The position numbers and the translations under genes are program-made. A stretch of DNA of 64,000 bases from Sphingomonas sp. SORGH_AS_0879 (GTDB lineage: Bacteria; Pseudomonadota; Alphaproteobacteria; Sphingomonadales; Sphingomonadaceae). The notes under the pieces are model-generated. The model was not told the DNA's origin, searched no databases, and saw only the letters and a program-made list of their open reading frames with translations. The DNA lies in NCBI RefSeq assembly GCF_030819175.1, contig NZ_JAUTBJ010000002.1, positions 4,029,001 through 4,093,000 of the forward strand, written 5' to 3'. Positions 34,273-46,275 of the stretch are shown here, piece after piece; position 1 is the first letter of the stretch, and each line of letters starts with the position of its first letter.

Positions 34273-35034
34273 TCAGGGTTTGCGGAACTTGAATACGAAC
34301 TGGTCGGTCCGCCCGCGAATGGCGGGATCGAAGACGTTCTTCGTGTGATCGTCTTCCGGGTTGCGCAGCACCTTGCTCTCGCCGACGAAGCGGAAGCCGA
34401 CCGACTGGACCTGGCGCTTCACATAGTCCGGGTCGATCCGGTGCGTCGTGTTGGTGTTGGCCAACCCCTTGCCCACCGCATCGGCGTGATCGATGATGAT
34501 ATAGGTGCCGCCGGGCTTCAGCGCCTTGAACACCGCCTGGTCGAAGGCGCGCAGCGCCGGTTCGCCCGCATTCTTGTTCGCGACGTCGTGATAATTCTGG
34601 ACGGTCCAGAACAGGTCGACCGGCTGGTCGGCGGCGGGCAGGTTCACGCCCTGCACCTGCGCGGTGACGTTGGGCAGGTTCCGCCCCTGAAGCGTGCCCA
34701 AAGTTCCTTCCGCATATTTCTGCGCGGCGGCGGGCCAATAGGCATAGACATGGCCCTTGGGGCCCACGATCCCGGAGAAGATGCGCGTCCAATAGCCCTT
34801 GCCCGGCAGGTAATCGATCACCGTATCGCCCGGCTTCACACCGGAAAAGGCCAGGACGGCGGCGGCCTGGCGGCGCTGGTCGTCGCCCGCCTGGTCGGCG
34901 CGCGCGGGGTCGGCCAGCGCGGCGATGATGAAGGCGGGGACGGGGGCGGACTTGGCCGGAGCGGCAGGCTTTTGCTGCGCCACCGCAACGGTCCCGCCCG
35001 CCACCAGCATCAGTCCCAGTGCGATTGCCTTCAT
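34273..35034 (-). CDS. exported class I SAM-dependent methyltransferase-like protein
   Basis: A 253-residue protein. It starts with a clear signal peptide (MKAIALGLMLVAGGTVAVAQ), yet the body is a Rossmann methyltransferase: GDTVIDYLPGKGYWTRIFS in place of motif I, LFWTVQNYHDV, and a motif-III-like LKPGGTYIIIDHAD. The usual D/E-x-G-x-G-x-G motif has become DYLPGKGYWT, keeping only part of the glycine pattern. Proteins of this type are widespread in proteobacteria as predicted exported methyltransferases. Since SAM is not thought to be available in the periplasm, the real ligand or location is open. The ATG at 35034 is preferred to 35055. Confidence 0.8.
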   Translation of the reverse strand: MKAIALGLMLVAGGTVAVAQQKPAAPAKSAPVPAFIIAALADPARADQAGDDQRRQAAAVLAFSGVKPGDTVIDYLPGKGYWTRIFSGIVGPKGHVYAYWPAAAQKYAEGTLGTLQGRNLPNVTAQVQGVNLPAADQPVDLFWTVQNYHDVANKNAGEPALRAFDQAVFKALKPGGTYIIIDHADAVGKGLANTNTTHRIDPDYVKRQVQSVGFRFVGESKVLRNPEDDHTKNVFDPAIRGRTDQFVFKFRKP

Positions 35035-35078
35035 GCCTGCTCTCTCCTGTCTCATACCGTTGCCACCACCCTCAACCT

Positions 35079-35147
35079 CCGTTCAGGCTGAGCGAAGTCG
35101 AAGCCCAAGGGAGTCGCGTGGCCTTCGACTTCGCTCAGGCTGAACGG
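35079..35147. repeat. R2 repeat, copy a (inverted pair)
   Basis: CCGTTCAGGCTGAGCGAAGT is followed after a short spacer by its inverted partner ACTTCGCTCAGGCTGAACGG. The two arms can pair over more than 20 bases with few mismatches. It lies between the gyrB stop and the exported methyltransferase gene. Other copies: 53097, 57792 and a decayed one at 16738. Confidence 0.88.
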
Positions 35148-35209
35148 GGCGTAGGATATCTGGACATCCACGAACGCGCTCAGCCCGAACAGAGGGCGGG
35201 GCGTTGGCC

Positions 35210-38101
<2,892 letters not shown>

Positions 38102-38115
38102 CCCCGATCACCAAC

Positions 38116-39159
38116 TCAAAACGCCACCCGCGTCGCCTCCCCCGGCACATCGGTGAACAAGGCGGGTTCGGTCCCGGTCATCCACACCTGCCCCCGCCCC
38201 GCCAGCCGCCCGAACAGCGCCGCGCGGCGCGACGGATCGAGATGCGCCGCCACCTCGTCCAGCAACAGCACGGGCGGCACCTCGCGCCGTTCGGTGACCA
38301 GGTCCGCATGGGCCAGCACGATCCCCAGCAGCAACGCCTTCTGCTCCCCGGTCGAACAGAGCGCGGCGGCCTGCCCCTTGGCGACATGGGTGACACGCAG
38401 GTCGGCGCGGTGCGGCCCCACCAACGTCCGCCCCGCCGCCGCATCGCGCCTGCGCCCCATCGCCAGCGCATGGGCGAAGCCCCCCGCTTCCACCGCCTCC
38501 CCCTCCAGCGCCAGCGACGCACGCGCGAACACGCTCTCCGGCGCGTCGGCCAGCCGCTGGTCGAGCGCCGCCACCGCCGCCACACGCGCGGCATCGATCG
38601 CCGCGCCATGCTCGACCATTCGCGCTTCCAAGGCGCTCAGCCAGTCGGGATCGACCGGGCCTTCGCTGGCGAGAAGCCGGTTGCGCTCCCGCATCGCCGC
38701 GTCATAGCGGGTGGCGTGCATCCCATGCGCGGGCGCCAGCGCCATCACCAGCCGGTCGAGGAACCGCCGCCGCTCCGACGCGGGCTCGACGAACAGCCGG
38801 TCCATCGCCGGGGTCAGCCACAGGACGGACAGCCAATCGGCCAGCGCATTGGCGCTGGTCCCCGCCCCCTGCACCCGCACGACCCGCCGTTCGGGCGCGG
38901 AGGGCAGCGCCCCGGTCGCGATCTCGACATCGCCGTCCAGCGTCGCGGCGACACCGAACCCGCCCTTGCCCCCCTGCCGCGCCATCGCCGAAAGCGCCGC
39001 GCGGCGCAGGCCCCGGCCCGGGGCGAGCAACGACACCGCCTCCAGAACATTGGTCTTCCCCGCGCCATTCTCGCCGGTCAGCACGACGAACCCCGCGCTC
39101 GGAAAGAGCGCGAGGTCGGCGTGATTGCGGAAATCGGTGAGGACAAGGCGGGTGAGCAT
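38116..39159 (-). CDS. recF: DNA replication and repair protein RecF
   Basis: A 347-residue ABC/SMC-type ATPase of recombination at single-strand gaps. [14 protein letters not shown] is the standard RecF start; Walker A is [13 protein letters not shown] (residues about 30-42). It continues with [27 protein letters not shown] and a signature-like [17 protein letters not shown]. Walker [13 protein letters not shown] and the D-loop follow. ATG 39159 gives the canonical N-terminus; the open frame upstream runs into the R1e repeat. It is second in the dnaN-recF-gyrB group. Confidence 0.95.
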   Translation of the reverse strand: MLTRLVLTDFRNHADLALFPSAGFVVLTGENGAGKTNVLEAVSLLAPGRGLRRAALSAMARQGGKGGFGVAATLDGDVEIATGALPSAPERRVVRVQGAGTSANALADWLSVLWLTPAMDRLFVEPASERRRFLDRLVMALAPAHGMHATRYDAAMRERNRLLASEGPVDPDWLSALEARMVEHGAAIDAARVAAVAALDQRLADAPESVFARASLALEGEAVEAGGFAHALAMGRRRDAAAGRTLVGPHRADLRVTHVAKGQAAALCSTGEQKALLLGIVLAHADLVTERREVPPVLLLDEVAAHLDPSRRAALFGRLAGRGQVWMTGTEPALFTDVPGEATRVAF

Positions 39160-39177
39160 TTCGTCCGCCTTAGAACA

Positions 39178-39305
39178 TCCTCCCCGGTACGGGGAGGGGG
39201 ACCGCCGCGAAGCGGTGGTGGAGGGGGGTAACCGCAAGGGACGTCCTATGCGGAAGCCTCCCTCCGTCAGGCCTTCGGCCTGCCACCTCCCCGTGCCGGG
39301 GAGGA
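39178..39305. repeat. R1 intergenic element, copy e
   Basis: Left half TCCTCCCCGGTACGGGGAGG with the GGGGACCGC...GGTGGAGGGG module, right half of the GTCAGGCCTTCGGCCTGCCACC type ending GTGCCGGGGAGGA. The centre, read in reverse, is GCTTCCGCATAGGACGTCCC, which matches the centres of copies c and g, so this copy is inverted relative to those. It lies between dnaN and recF. Confidence 0.9.
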
Positions 39306-39311
39306 TGGGAA

Positions 39312-40427
39312 TTACACCCGCATCGGCATCAGTACGTAGAGCGCGGGCGCCTTGTCATTCTCGCGGATCAGGGTCGGCGCGGCGGCGTCGGCCAGGTGGA
39401 CCTCCACCGTGTCGCTGTCGATCTGGCCCAGAATATCGAGCAGATAGCGGCTGTTGAACCCGATCTCGAAGCCCAGCGAGGTATATTCGCCCGGCACCTC
39501 TTCCGACGCGGTGCCGTTTTCGGGGCTGGTCACCGACAGGGTGATCCGGTCGCGGTCGAGCGCCATCTTCACCGCGCGGGTCTTTTCCGTCGCGATGGTC
39601 GACACGCGGTCGACGCCCTGCATGAACGCCTTGGGGTCCAGCTTCAGGATCTTGTCGTTCGCGGTCGGGATGACGCGGCTATAGTCCGGGAAGGTGCCGT
39701 CGATCAGCTTGGAGGTCAGGATCGCCTGGCCCAGATCGAAGCGGATCTTCGTCCCCGACAGCGACACGCCGACCGAACCGTCCACCTCGTCGAGCAGCTT
39801 GCGCAGTTCCGCGACGCACTTACGCGGCACGATCACGTCGGGCATCTCCTCGGCGCCGTTCGGGCGCTCGATGGTGACGCGCGCCAGGCGGTGGCCGTCG
39901 GTGGCGGCGGCCTTCAGCACGGGCGCGCCATTGTCCTCGGCCACGTGCAGGAAGATGCCGTTGAGGTAATAGCGCGTCTCTTCGGTCGAGATGGCGAAGC
40001 GCGTCTTGTCGATGATCTGCTTGAGCAGTTCGACCGGCAGCTCGAACTGGGTGGGCAGTTCCCCTTCCGCGATCACCGGGAAATCGTCGCGCGGCAGGGT
40101 GCCGAGCGAGAAGCGCGCACGGCCAGCGACGATGGTCATGCGACCGTCCGCCGCCGTCAACTGAACCTGCGCGCCCTCGGGCAGCTTGCGCGCGATGTCG
40201 AACAGCGTGTGCGCCGACACGGTGGTCGAACCCGGCTGGTCGACCGCGGCGGCAACGCTGTCGTTGATTTGCAGGTCCAGATCGGTCGCCATCATCCGCA
40301 ACTGGCCCTCGGCCGTTGCTTCCAGCAGCACGTTGGAGAGGATCGGAATCGTGTTCCGCCGCTCCACCACCGACTGGACATGGCTCAACCCCTTGAGCAG
40401 CGTTGCGCGTTCGATCGTCGCCTTCAT
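39312..40427 (-). CDS. dnaN: DNA polymerase III subunit beta (sliding clamp)
   Basis: A 371-residue clamp with three repeated domains. Conserved segments include [24 protein letters not shown] near the N-terminus, [42 protein letters not shown] and the C-terminal YVLMPMRV that forms part of the partner-binding pocket. It starts the dnaN-recF-gyrB group. dnaA is not next to it; the upstream neighbour is a small outer-membrane protein gene, as in other sphingomonads where dnaA lies elsewhere. Confidence 0.97.
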   Translation of the reverse strand: MKATIERATLLKGLSHVQSVVERRNTIPILSNVLLEATAEGQLRMMATDLDLQINDSVAAAVDQPGSTTVSAHTLFDIARKLPEGAQVQLTAADGRMTIVAGRARFSLGTLPRDDFPVIAEGELPTQFELPVELLKQIIDKTRFAISTEETRYYLNGIFLHVAEDNGAPVLKAAATDGHRLARVTIERPNGAEEMPDVIVPRKCVAELRKLLDEVDGSVGVSLSGTKIRFDLGQAILTSKLIDGTFPDYSRVIPTANDKILKLDPKAFMQGVDRVSTIATEKTRAVKMALDRDRITLSVTSPENGTASEEVPGEYTSLGFEIGFNSRYLLDILGQIDSDTVEVHLADAAAPTLIRENDKAPALYVLMPMRV

Positions 40428-40578
40428 TTCCTGATCCCCCGCCGGAACGACCGCATGGCCGGAGTCCGATAGTGATAAATGGCCTTGGTTCCTACCCGCC
40501 AAGAAGGGGCCGAAGCAAGGCTTCGACCCCTCCATCACTGGTAGTAAAACCACCGTTAATGTGGAAAAGAATCCCGGC

Positions 40579-41193
40579 TCAGAAGCGCAGGCCCAGTCCG
40601 GCGAGTAGCTGGTGCCGGTTCGGGTTGATGCCGACGCCGTCCATTTCGTCATAGTGCGAATAGCGATATTCGCCCTTTACGAAGGTGTTGGGGCTGATCG
40701 CATATTCCAGACCGGCACCCAGGCGATAGCCGCCGACTTCCTGGTCGTTGGACGTGGTGACGCCCGCCGTGGTGTAGCGCGCATCGAACTTGGCGTTGGT
40801 ATAGCCCGCCTTCAGATAGCCCATGGCGACCGGCGAGATGACATAGCCGACCCGCGCACCGGCATAGAGATCGCGGCCCGCACCCAGGCGAAATTCGTCA
40901 CCGGGGATGCGAATGCCGTTGCTGCGCGTGTCGGAACTGGAACCGGTGATCTCGCCTTCCGCGCCCAGGATGACGGGTCCGGCGGCGATGTCGTACCCGA
41001 TGCCCGCACCATAGAGCACACCGTCGCTCGAGCTCTTGTCCTGGCCCTGGCGATCGTTGAGGCTGTCATAGCCGATCAGGCCTTCGACGCGGAACCCCGT
41101 GAAGGGCTGGCCCGTGGTCGTCTGGGCGGCGGCGGGCACCGCGGCGGCAAGGACGGCCGAGGTCGCCAGGGCGGCGAGCATGAGCTTACGCAT
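40579..41193 (-). CDS. small outer-membrane beta-barrel (porin-family) protein
   Basis: A 204-residue protein: signal peptide to AAVPAAAQ (residues 1-23), then eight amphipathic strands of the OmpA/OmpW-like small barrel type (GFRVEGLIGYDS, VLYGAGIGYDI, LYAGARVGYVI, YLKAGYTNAKF, GYRLGAGLEYAI, TFVKGEYRYSHYDE) and a terminal Phe (LLAGLGLRF). Such 8-strand barrels in sphingomonads are abundant and of uncertain function. About 150 bases separate it from dnaN, and it has its own AT-rich upstream region (41194-41230). Confidence 0.88.
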   Translation of the reverse strand: MRKLMLAALATSAVLAAAVPAAAQTTTGQPFTGFRVEGLIGYDSLNDRQGQDKSSSDGVLYGAGIGYDIAAGPVILGAEGEITGSSSDTRSNGIRIPGDEFRLGAGRDLYAGARVGYVISPVAMGYLKAGYTNAKFDARYTTAGVTTSNDQEVGGYRLGAGLEYAISPNTFVKGEYRYSHYDEMDGVGINPNRHQLLAGLGLRF

Positions 41194-41333
41194 AACTTAC
41201 TCCGTTACTGTACAGGCCGCCGTTACGATGGCGGTCGCAGGCTCAATGACGGGAAAGCGCGGCCGTTGCATGAACCTCAGCTAAACAGGAAAAAGCGTTG
41301 CATCCGCGCAACAGCCGCGACAGGGATAGGGCC

Positions 41334-41993
41334 ATGCCGATGCCCGCACCCCCGCCCCCGCAGCCGGACCATGTGCGCCGGGGCCGCGACTTCATCGCCC
41401 GGCATGGCGAGACGGTGTTCAACCGGATCGGCAGGATCCAGGGGGACCGCACCGATCTCCACACCCCGCTGACCCGGCGCGGCTTCGCACAGGCGGAGGC
41501 ATTGGGCGAGGTGCTGCGGCACCATCTCGGCGAATCGCCGGCATTGACGCTATGGTCCTCACCCACCGGCCGCGCGCTCCAGACGCTGGCGGTGATCGCC
41601 GAGCATCTGGGGCTCGACTGGCATAGGACAACGCATGATTCGCGGCTGATCGAACTCGGATTCGGCAGTTGGGGCGGACAGGTCTTCGCCGACCTCGCCG
41701 CCATCCATGGGCCCATCGTCCATCCGCACGGCATGGCGGTCGGCGCACCCGATGGCGAAAGCTATGCCGCGATGGCGGCCCGGTTGCGCGGGTGGATGGC
41801 GGATACGCATGACCATGACGGCGACCGGCTGATCCTGATGCATGGCCTGTCCAGCCGGGTGCTGCGCGGATTGATGCTGGGCTGGGCGGACGATCCCCTG
41901 TGCGGCGTGCCGGTGGCCGAACGCCTGCCGCAAGGATCGATCGTGATGATCGAGGCGGGCCGCGAGACGCTGATCCACCGGGCCTCGGCATGA
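41334..41993 (+). CDS. histidine phosphatase family protein
   Basis: A 219-residue enzyme with the RHG motif FIARHGETVFN (catalytic His), LTRRGFAQAEALG, the second-Arg segment WSSPTGRALQTL, the Glu-containing HDSRLIELGFGSWGG and the second His in LILMHGLSSRVLRG. This is the phosphoglycerate-mutase-like branch of histidine phosphatases; the substrate may be a sugar phosphate, a nucleotide or a phosphoprotein. The ATG at 41334 was preferred to 41298. It overlaps the following gene by four bases (ATGA). Confidence 0.9.
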   Translation: MPMPAPPPPQPDHVRRGRDFIARHGETVFNRIGRIQGDRTDLHTPLTRRGFAQAEALGEVLRHHLGESPALTLWSSPTGRALQTLAVIAEHLGLDWHRTTHDSRLIELGFGSWGGQVFADLAAIHGPIVHPHGMAVGAPDGESYAAMAARLRGWMADTHDHDGDRLILMHGLSSRVLRGLMLGWADDPLCGVPVAERLPQGSIVMIEAGRETLIHRASA

Positions 41994-42460
41994 GGCGGCT
42001 GGCGCTGGTCCTGGCTTTGATGGCCACGCCCGTGATCGCGCGCGAGACGATCGGAATCTACAAGGGCTGGGGCGCGTTTCGCGATCCCGACCGCTGCTAT
42101 GCCATTGCCAAGCCGGTGCTGGCGAACGGACGGACGGACGGTTTCGCCAGCGTCGGCACCTGGCCCGCCCGCCGCCTGCGCGAATCCTTTCACCTGCATC
42201 TCAGTGCGCCGCGCGACCGGGCCGCGTCGGTCACCCTTGCGATCGGCGAGCGCCGCTTTCCGCTGGTGGGCGGGGAACGGGATGTCTGGCCGCCCGATGC
42301 CGCGACCGACCATGCGCTGGTCACGGCGATGCGTTCGGGCCGGAGCATGAGCGTATCGGCGGTCGATCCCCGCCACCGCCCCTTTGCCGATACCTATGCG
42401 CTGGCGGGCGCGGCGGCGGCGATCGATGCGGCGACCCTGGCGTGCGTGGCGGGCCAATAA
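41990..42460 (+). CDS. exported hypothetical protein, weakly IalB-like
   Basis: A 156-residue protein. Signal peptide MRRLALVLALMATPVIA, then a mature domain beginning IYKGWGAFRDPDRCYAIAKP. The W-x-AF...CYA pattern followed by short beta strands resembles invasion-associated locus B (IalB) proteins, but similarity is slight and the cysteine pair expected for a disulfide is Cys in RCYA and Cys near the C-terminus (LACVAG). ATGA overlap with the histidine phosphatase suggests a shared message. I do not assign a function. Confidence 0.7.
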   Translation: MRRLALVLALMATPVIARETIGIYKGWGAFRDPDRCYAIAKPVLANGRTDGFASVGTWPARRLRESFHLHLSAPRDRAASVTLAIGERRFPLVGGERDVWPPDAATDHALVTAMRSGRSMSVSAVDPRHRPFADTYALAGAAAAIDAATLACVAGQ

Positions 42461-42506
42461 TCCATCCTCCCCTTCCGAAAGATCGTTGCAGAACCCATCG
42501 CACCAT

Positions 42507-42593
42507 CCAGGCGAAGGCCGGGATCCAGTTGGGATGGCACGGGTACATTGCTCCAATCGGTTCGGAGCTGGACCCCGGCCTTCGCCGGGGTGG
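42507..42593. repeat. R6 repeat (CCCGGCCTTCGCC family)
   Basis: GGCGAAGGCCGGGATCCAGT at the left faces GCTGGACCCCGGCCTTCGCC at the right, giving an inverted pair of about 20 bases around a 50-base spacer. It lies in the gap before rlmN. The arms resemble R5 in length and loop (CCTTCGC) with other stem bases, suggesting one larger family. Confidence 0.75.
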
Positions 42594-42693
42594 TGGAGAG
42601 GGAGGCGGAAGGGCGAGTTTTGCCACGACCCCCGGCACGCGAGGATGAATCGGCCCAGTGGAAATCGTCGCGATTTTGCGCTATGGGCACGCG

Positions 42694-43902
42694 ATGCAGA
42701 CAGTTTCGGCCGCCCCCATGCCCATCCCCGGGCACATCGATCCCGTGCCCGTGCCGCGCGGTGTTCAGCCGCGCCCCGATGGCCGGGTGGACCTGATCGG
42801 CCTGACCAAGGACCAGTTGCGCGAGGCGCTATTGTCGGCGGGCATGGAATTGAAGCAGGCCAAGCTGCGTTCCAAGCAGATCTGGCACTGGCTCTACAAT
42901 CGCGGCGCGACCCGCTTCGCCGACATGACCGACATCGCCAAGGCGCAGCATCCCTGGCTGGAGGAACGCTTCGTCATCGGCCGTCCCGAGGTGGTCGAGG
43001 CGCAGGTGTCGAGCGACGGCACGCGCAAATGGCTTCTCCGCTCGCCCGACGGGCAGGATTACGAGATGGTGTTCATCCCCGACGCCGATCGGGGGACGCT
43101 GTGCGTGTCGAGCCAGGTCGGCTGCACGCTGAACTGCCGCTTCTGCCACACCGGCACGATGCGGCTGGTCCGCAACCTGACCGCGGGCGAGATCGTCGGG
43201 CAGGTGATGCTGGCGCGCGATTCGCTCGGCGAATGGCCCAGCCAGCCCGAGGGGCGGATGCTGACCAATATCGTCATGATGGGCATGGGCGAGCCGCTCT
43301 ATAATTTCGACGCGGTGCGCGATGCGCTTAAGCTGGTGATGGACGGCGACGGCCTGGCACTGTCCAAGCGTCGCATCACCCTGTCGACCAGCGGCGTGGT
43401 GCCGATGATGGCGCGCGCGGGCGCCGAGATCGGCGTGAACCTGGCGGTGTCGCTCCACGCCGTGACCAAGGACGTGCGCGACGAACTGGTCCCGCTCAAC
43501 AAGAAATACGGCATCGAGGAGTTGTTGCAGGCCTGCGCCGATTATCCGGGCGCGAACAACGCCCGGCGCATCACCTTCGAATATGTGATGCTGAAGGACA
43601 AGAACGATTCGGACGCCGATGCGCACGAACTGGTCCGGTTGCTGCGCCATTACGACCTGCCCGCCAAGGTGAACCTGATCCCGTTCAACCCCTGGCCCGG
43701 TGCCGATTACGAATGCTCGACCCCGGAGCGGATTCGCCGCTTCTCCGACATCGTGTTCGAGGGCGGCATCTCCGCGCCCGTCCGCACCCCGCGCGGACGC
43801 GACATCGACGCCGCCTGCGGCCAGTTGAAGACCGCCGCCGAGAAGAAGAGCCGCGCGCAACTGGACCGCGAGGCGGAGGAGAAGTTCGCGGCTTTGGGGT
43901 GA
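42694..43902 (+). CDS. rlmN: 23S rRNA (adenine-2503-C2)-methyltransferase
   Basis: A 402-residue radical-SAM enzyme methylating A2503 of 23S rRNA (and A37 of some tRNAs). The cluster-binding CxxxCxxC is Cys144, Cys148 and Cys151 ([12 protein letters not shown]). The two catalytic cysteines are also present: Cys137 (LCVSSQVG, seven residues before the cluster motif) and Cys375 (DIDAACGQL). [23 protein letters not shown] and [22 protein letters not shown] complete the pattern. ATG 42694 was chosen over 42658. An R1 half-pair follows the stop. Confidence 0.96.
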   Translation: MQTVSAAPMPIPGHIDPVPVPRGVQPRPDGRVDLIGLTKDQLREALLSAGMELKQAKLRSKQIWHWLYNRGATRFADMTDIAKAQHPWLEERFVIGRPEVVEAQVSSDGTRKWLLRSPDGQDYEMVFIPDADRGTLCVSSQVGCTLNCRFCHTGTMRLVRNLTAGEIVGQVMLARDSLGEWPSQPEGRMLTNIVMMGMGEPLYNFDAVRDALKLVMDGDGLALSKRRITLSTSGVVPMMARAGAEIGVNLAVSLHAVTKDVRDELVPLNKKYGIEELLQACADYPGANNARRITFEYVMLKDKNDSDADAHELVRLLRHYDLPAKVNLIPFNPWPGADYECSTPERIRRFSDIVFEGGISAPVRTPRGRDIDAACGQLKTAAEKKSRAQLDREAEEKFAALG

Positions 43903-43903
43903 G

Positions 43904-44040
43904 GCCCCTCCACCATCGCTGACGCGATGGTCCCCCTCCCCAAGCAGGGCTTGAGGAGGATTTAAAGAAGACCGTCATTCCTCCCCAAGCTCTGCTTGGG
44001 GAGGGGGACCGCCCGGCGAAGCCGGGTGGTGGAGGGGCCC
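43904..44040. repeat. R1 intergenic element, copy f, halves in reverse order
   Basis: A B-type half (43904-43961, from GCCCCTCCACCATCGCTGAC to the GAGGAGGAT end) is followed after 17 bases by an A-type half (43979-44040, starting TCCTCCCCAAGCTCTGCTTG). In all other copies A comes first. The halves here thus point outward instead of inward, showing that the half is a self-contained module. Confidence 0.85.
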
Positions 44041-44107
44041 CCCTACCCACTTGCCCCCCGCCCCCGCCTGGGGCACGGAAACGCGTAACCATGCGTTACC
44101 GCCCGCA

Positions 44108-44866
44108 ATGATCGACTGGACCTTCCTCGCCCTCGCTGCCGCCGGGGGTTTTCTCGGCGGCGCGATGAACGCGCTGGCGGGCGGGGGCAGCTTCTCGACC
44201 ATGCCGACGCTGATCGCGCTGGGCCTGCCCTCCACCGTCGCCAACGCCACCTCGAACGTCGCGCTCCAGCCCGCCGCGATGGCGAGCGCCTGGGCCTATC
44301 GTCATGGGCTGGAGCCGGTGATGGGCGTGACGATGCGGCGGATGGTCGCTATCACGATGATCGGCGCGTTCCTGGGCAGCGCCCTCCTCTTCTTCACATC
44401 GCCGCGCGCCTTCGACCTGATCGTGCCCTGGCTCCTCTTGACCGCGACGCTGGCGATCGCGGGCGGACGCCATGCCTCGGACTGGCTGGCCCGCATCGCC
44501 CGGCCGGGACCCCGCGCGCTGATGACGGCGCAGGGGGTACTGGGCGTCTATGGCGGCTATTTCGGCGGCGGCATCGGCATGATGCTGACCGCCGCATGGG
44601 GGCTGTTGTCGGGGCGCGATCCGGCCCAATTGGCCGCGCCCCGCACGCTGATGCTGGCCACCGCCAACGCCGCGGCGACCCTGGTGTTCATCGCCACGGG
44701 CATGGTCGCCTGGGCCCAGTGCCTGCCGATGCTCGCGGGCGGCATCGTCGGCGGATGGAGCGGTGCGCTGGTCGGGCGCAAGCTGCCCGCCGGACTGATT
44801 CGGGGCTGGACGCTGCTGCTGACCACGGTGACGACGGCGGTGTTCTTCTATCGGGGCTATGCGTGA
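44108..44866 (+). CDS. sulfite exporter TauE/SafE family protein
   Basis: A 252-residue membrane protein with about eight helices. The duplicated TauE/SafE signature is visible: GGAMNALAGGGSFSTMPTLI with NATSNVALQPAA in the first half, and GVYGGYFGGGIGMMLTAAWG in the second. The family moves sulfite, sulfoacetate or other organosulfur anions outwards, or is unassigned. Start ATG 44108 gives the normal N-terminus; the frame is open some 57 bases further. It converges with a flavin reductase gene, 32 bases away. Confidence 0.88.
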   Translation: MIDWTFLALAAAGGFLGGAMNALAGGGSFSTMPTLIALGLPSTVANATSNVALQPAAMASAWAYRHGLEPVMGVTMRRMVAITMIGAFLGSALLFFTSPRAFDLIVPWLLLTATLAIAGGRHASDWLARIARPGPRALMTAQGVLGVYGGYFGGGIGMMLTAAWGLLSGRDPAQLAAPRTLMLATANAAATLVFIATGMVAWAQCLPMLAGGIVGGWSGALVGRKLPAGLIRGWTLLLTTVTTAVFFYRGYA

Positions 44867-44897
44867 CGCAGCCGAACGACCGTCGCCGAAGGGCGTC

Positions 44898-45518
44898 TCA
44901 ATCCGGCCGCCGCATCTCGAATCGCGCCGCCTCGGTCACTTCGAAATAGTCCACCGGCCCGCCGCCGCGCAGGATGGGGCGGGCGCGGGCGGTCTGGTAG
45001 ATACCGTCCGTGATCATCTCGGCGGCGATATGGATGCCCACCGCCTCGCCGATGACCAGCCACTGATCGAGCTCGCGGCCCTCCTTCGTCTCCAGCCGGA
45101 TCAACTGGGTCAGGCGGCATTCGAACGACACCGGGCTGTCGGCGACACGCGGGGCAGCGACCAGGCGACCGTCCTCCGCCGTCACCCCCGCGAGGGCGAA
45201 TTCGTCGATCTCCGCCCCCACCGCGGCGGCGCTGGCGTTCATCGATTCGGCCAACGCCATGGTCGCGAGGTTCCAGGTGAAGACGTTGGTTTCCGCGATG
45301 TTGGCGACCGAGTCCTTCCACCCCTGCGACGAAAAGCCGATCAGCGGCGGGCGGTAGTTGAAGACGTTGAAAAAGCTGTAAGGTGCCAGATTGTTGACGC
45401 CCTGCGCCGACCGGCTGCCGATCCAGCCGATGGGCCGGGGCGCGACGATCGCGTTCAGGGGATCATGCGCCAGCCCATGGCCGTTGACGGGTTCGTAGAA
45501 ATGCCAGTTCTGGGTCAT
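44898..45518 (-). CDS. flavin reductase family protein (FMN-binding split barrel)
   Basis: A 206-residue protein. IVAPRPIGWIGSRSAQGVNNLAPYSFFN (residues 25-52) is the conserved start of the FMN-binding split barrel in the COG1853 branch. SFECRLTQLI and WLVIGEAVGIHI continue the domain. Proteins of this branch bind FMN and may reduce it for partner monooxygenases, but many stand alone, as this one does. Its 5' end is 28 bases from the divergent cytochrome b gene. Confidence 0.88.
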   Translation of the reverse strand: MTQNWHFYEPVNGHGLAHDPLNAIVAPRPIGWIGSRSAQGVNNLAPYSFFNVFNYRPPLIGFSSQGWKDSVANIAETNVFTWNLATMALAESMNASAAAVGAEIDEFALAGVTAEDGRLVAAPRVADSPVSFECRLTQLIRLETKEGRELDQWLVIGEAVGIHIAAEMITDGIYQTARARPILRGGGPVDYFEVTEAARFEMRRPD

Positions 45519-45546
45519 GCCTGGGGATCACCGAAAGGGAGTGTGG

Positions 45547-46275
45547 ATGGAAGCGCCAACGCCGCAAGAGCCTCAAAGGCCCCGATCGCGGCCGGTCATT
45601 CGCCGTCACGGCGTGGTGACGCGGGTCTGGCACTGGGTCAATGCGGTGGCGGTGCTGATCCTGCTCGGCTCAGGCCTGGGCATCTCGAACGCGCATCCCC
45701 GGCTCTATTGGGGCCGCTATGGGGCCAATTTCGATCCGGCCTGGGCGACCCTTCCCCATTTCCCCGCATGGATCACGATCCCGGCCCGCTACAACCTCGC
45801 CATTTCGCGGCGCTGGCACCTGTTCTTCGCACTGGTGCTGGGGTTCGGACTGCTCGCCTATATGATCGGCGGCCTGCTGACCCGGCATTTCCAGCGCGAT
45901 CTGCGGATACGGAGGCGTGAGCTTCGCCCCGCCATGCTGTGGGGGGATTTCCGGCGGCATCTGGCCTTCCGCTTCCATGACGAGCATGATCCGCGCCGCT
46001 ACAACCTGTTCCAGAAGCTGAGTTATGTGCTGGTCCTGTTCGTCGCCCTGCCTCTGGCGATCCTGACGGGGATCGCGCTGTCGCCGGGCATGAACGCCGC
46101 CTGGCCCTGGGTGCTGGAGATATTGGGCGGGCGGCAATCGGCGCGGTCGATCCATTTCATCACCGCCAGCGCGCTGGCCTTGTTCACCATCGTCCATCTC
46201 GTGCTGGTCATCCTGGCGGGCGCGGGCAACGAAATGCGGTCGATGATCACCGGTCGCTGGAGGATTCCCGAATGA
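45547..46275 (+). CDS. cytochrome b561-type membrane subunit
   Basis: A 242-residue integral membrane protein with four helices: TRVWHWVNAVAVLILLGSG, ISRRWHLFFALVLGFGLLAYMIGG, LSYVLVLFVALPLAILTG and IHFITASALALFTIVHLVLVI. Histidines in helices 1, 2 and 4 (RVWHW, RRWHLFF, SIHFI, IVHLV) can bind two b hemes, as in the cytochrome b subunit of hydrogenases and formate dehydrogenases. The ATG at 45547 was chosen because GGGAG lies eight bases upstream. It overlaps the molybdopterin lipoprotein gene by four bases (ATGA), so it most likely feeds electrons to or from that enzyme. Confidence 0.88.
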   Translation: MEAPTPQEPQRPRSRPVIRRHGVVTRVWHWVNAVAVLILLGSGLGISNAHPRLYWGRYGANFDPAWATLPHFPAWITIPARYNLAISRRWHLFFALVLGFGLLAYMIGGLLTRHFQRDLRIRRRELRPAMLWGDFRRHLAFRFHDEHDPRRYNLFQKLSYVLVLFVALPLAILTGIALSPGMNAAWPWVLEILGGRQSARSIHFITASALALFTIVHLVLVILAGAGNEMRSMITGRWRIPE

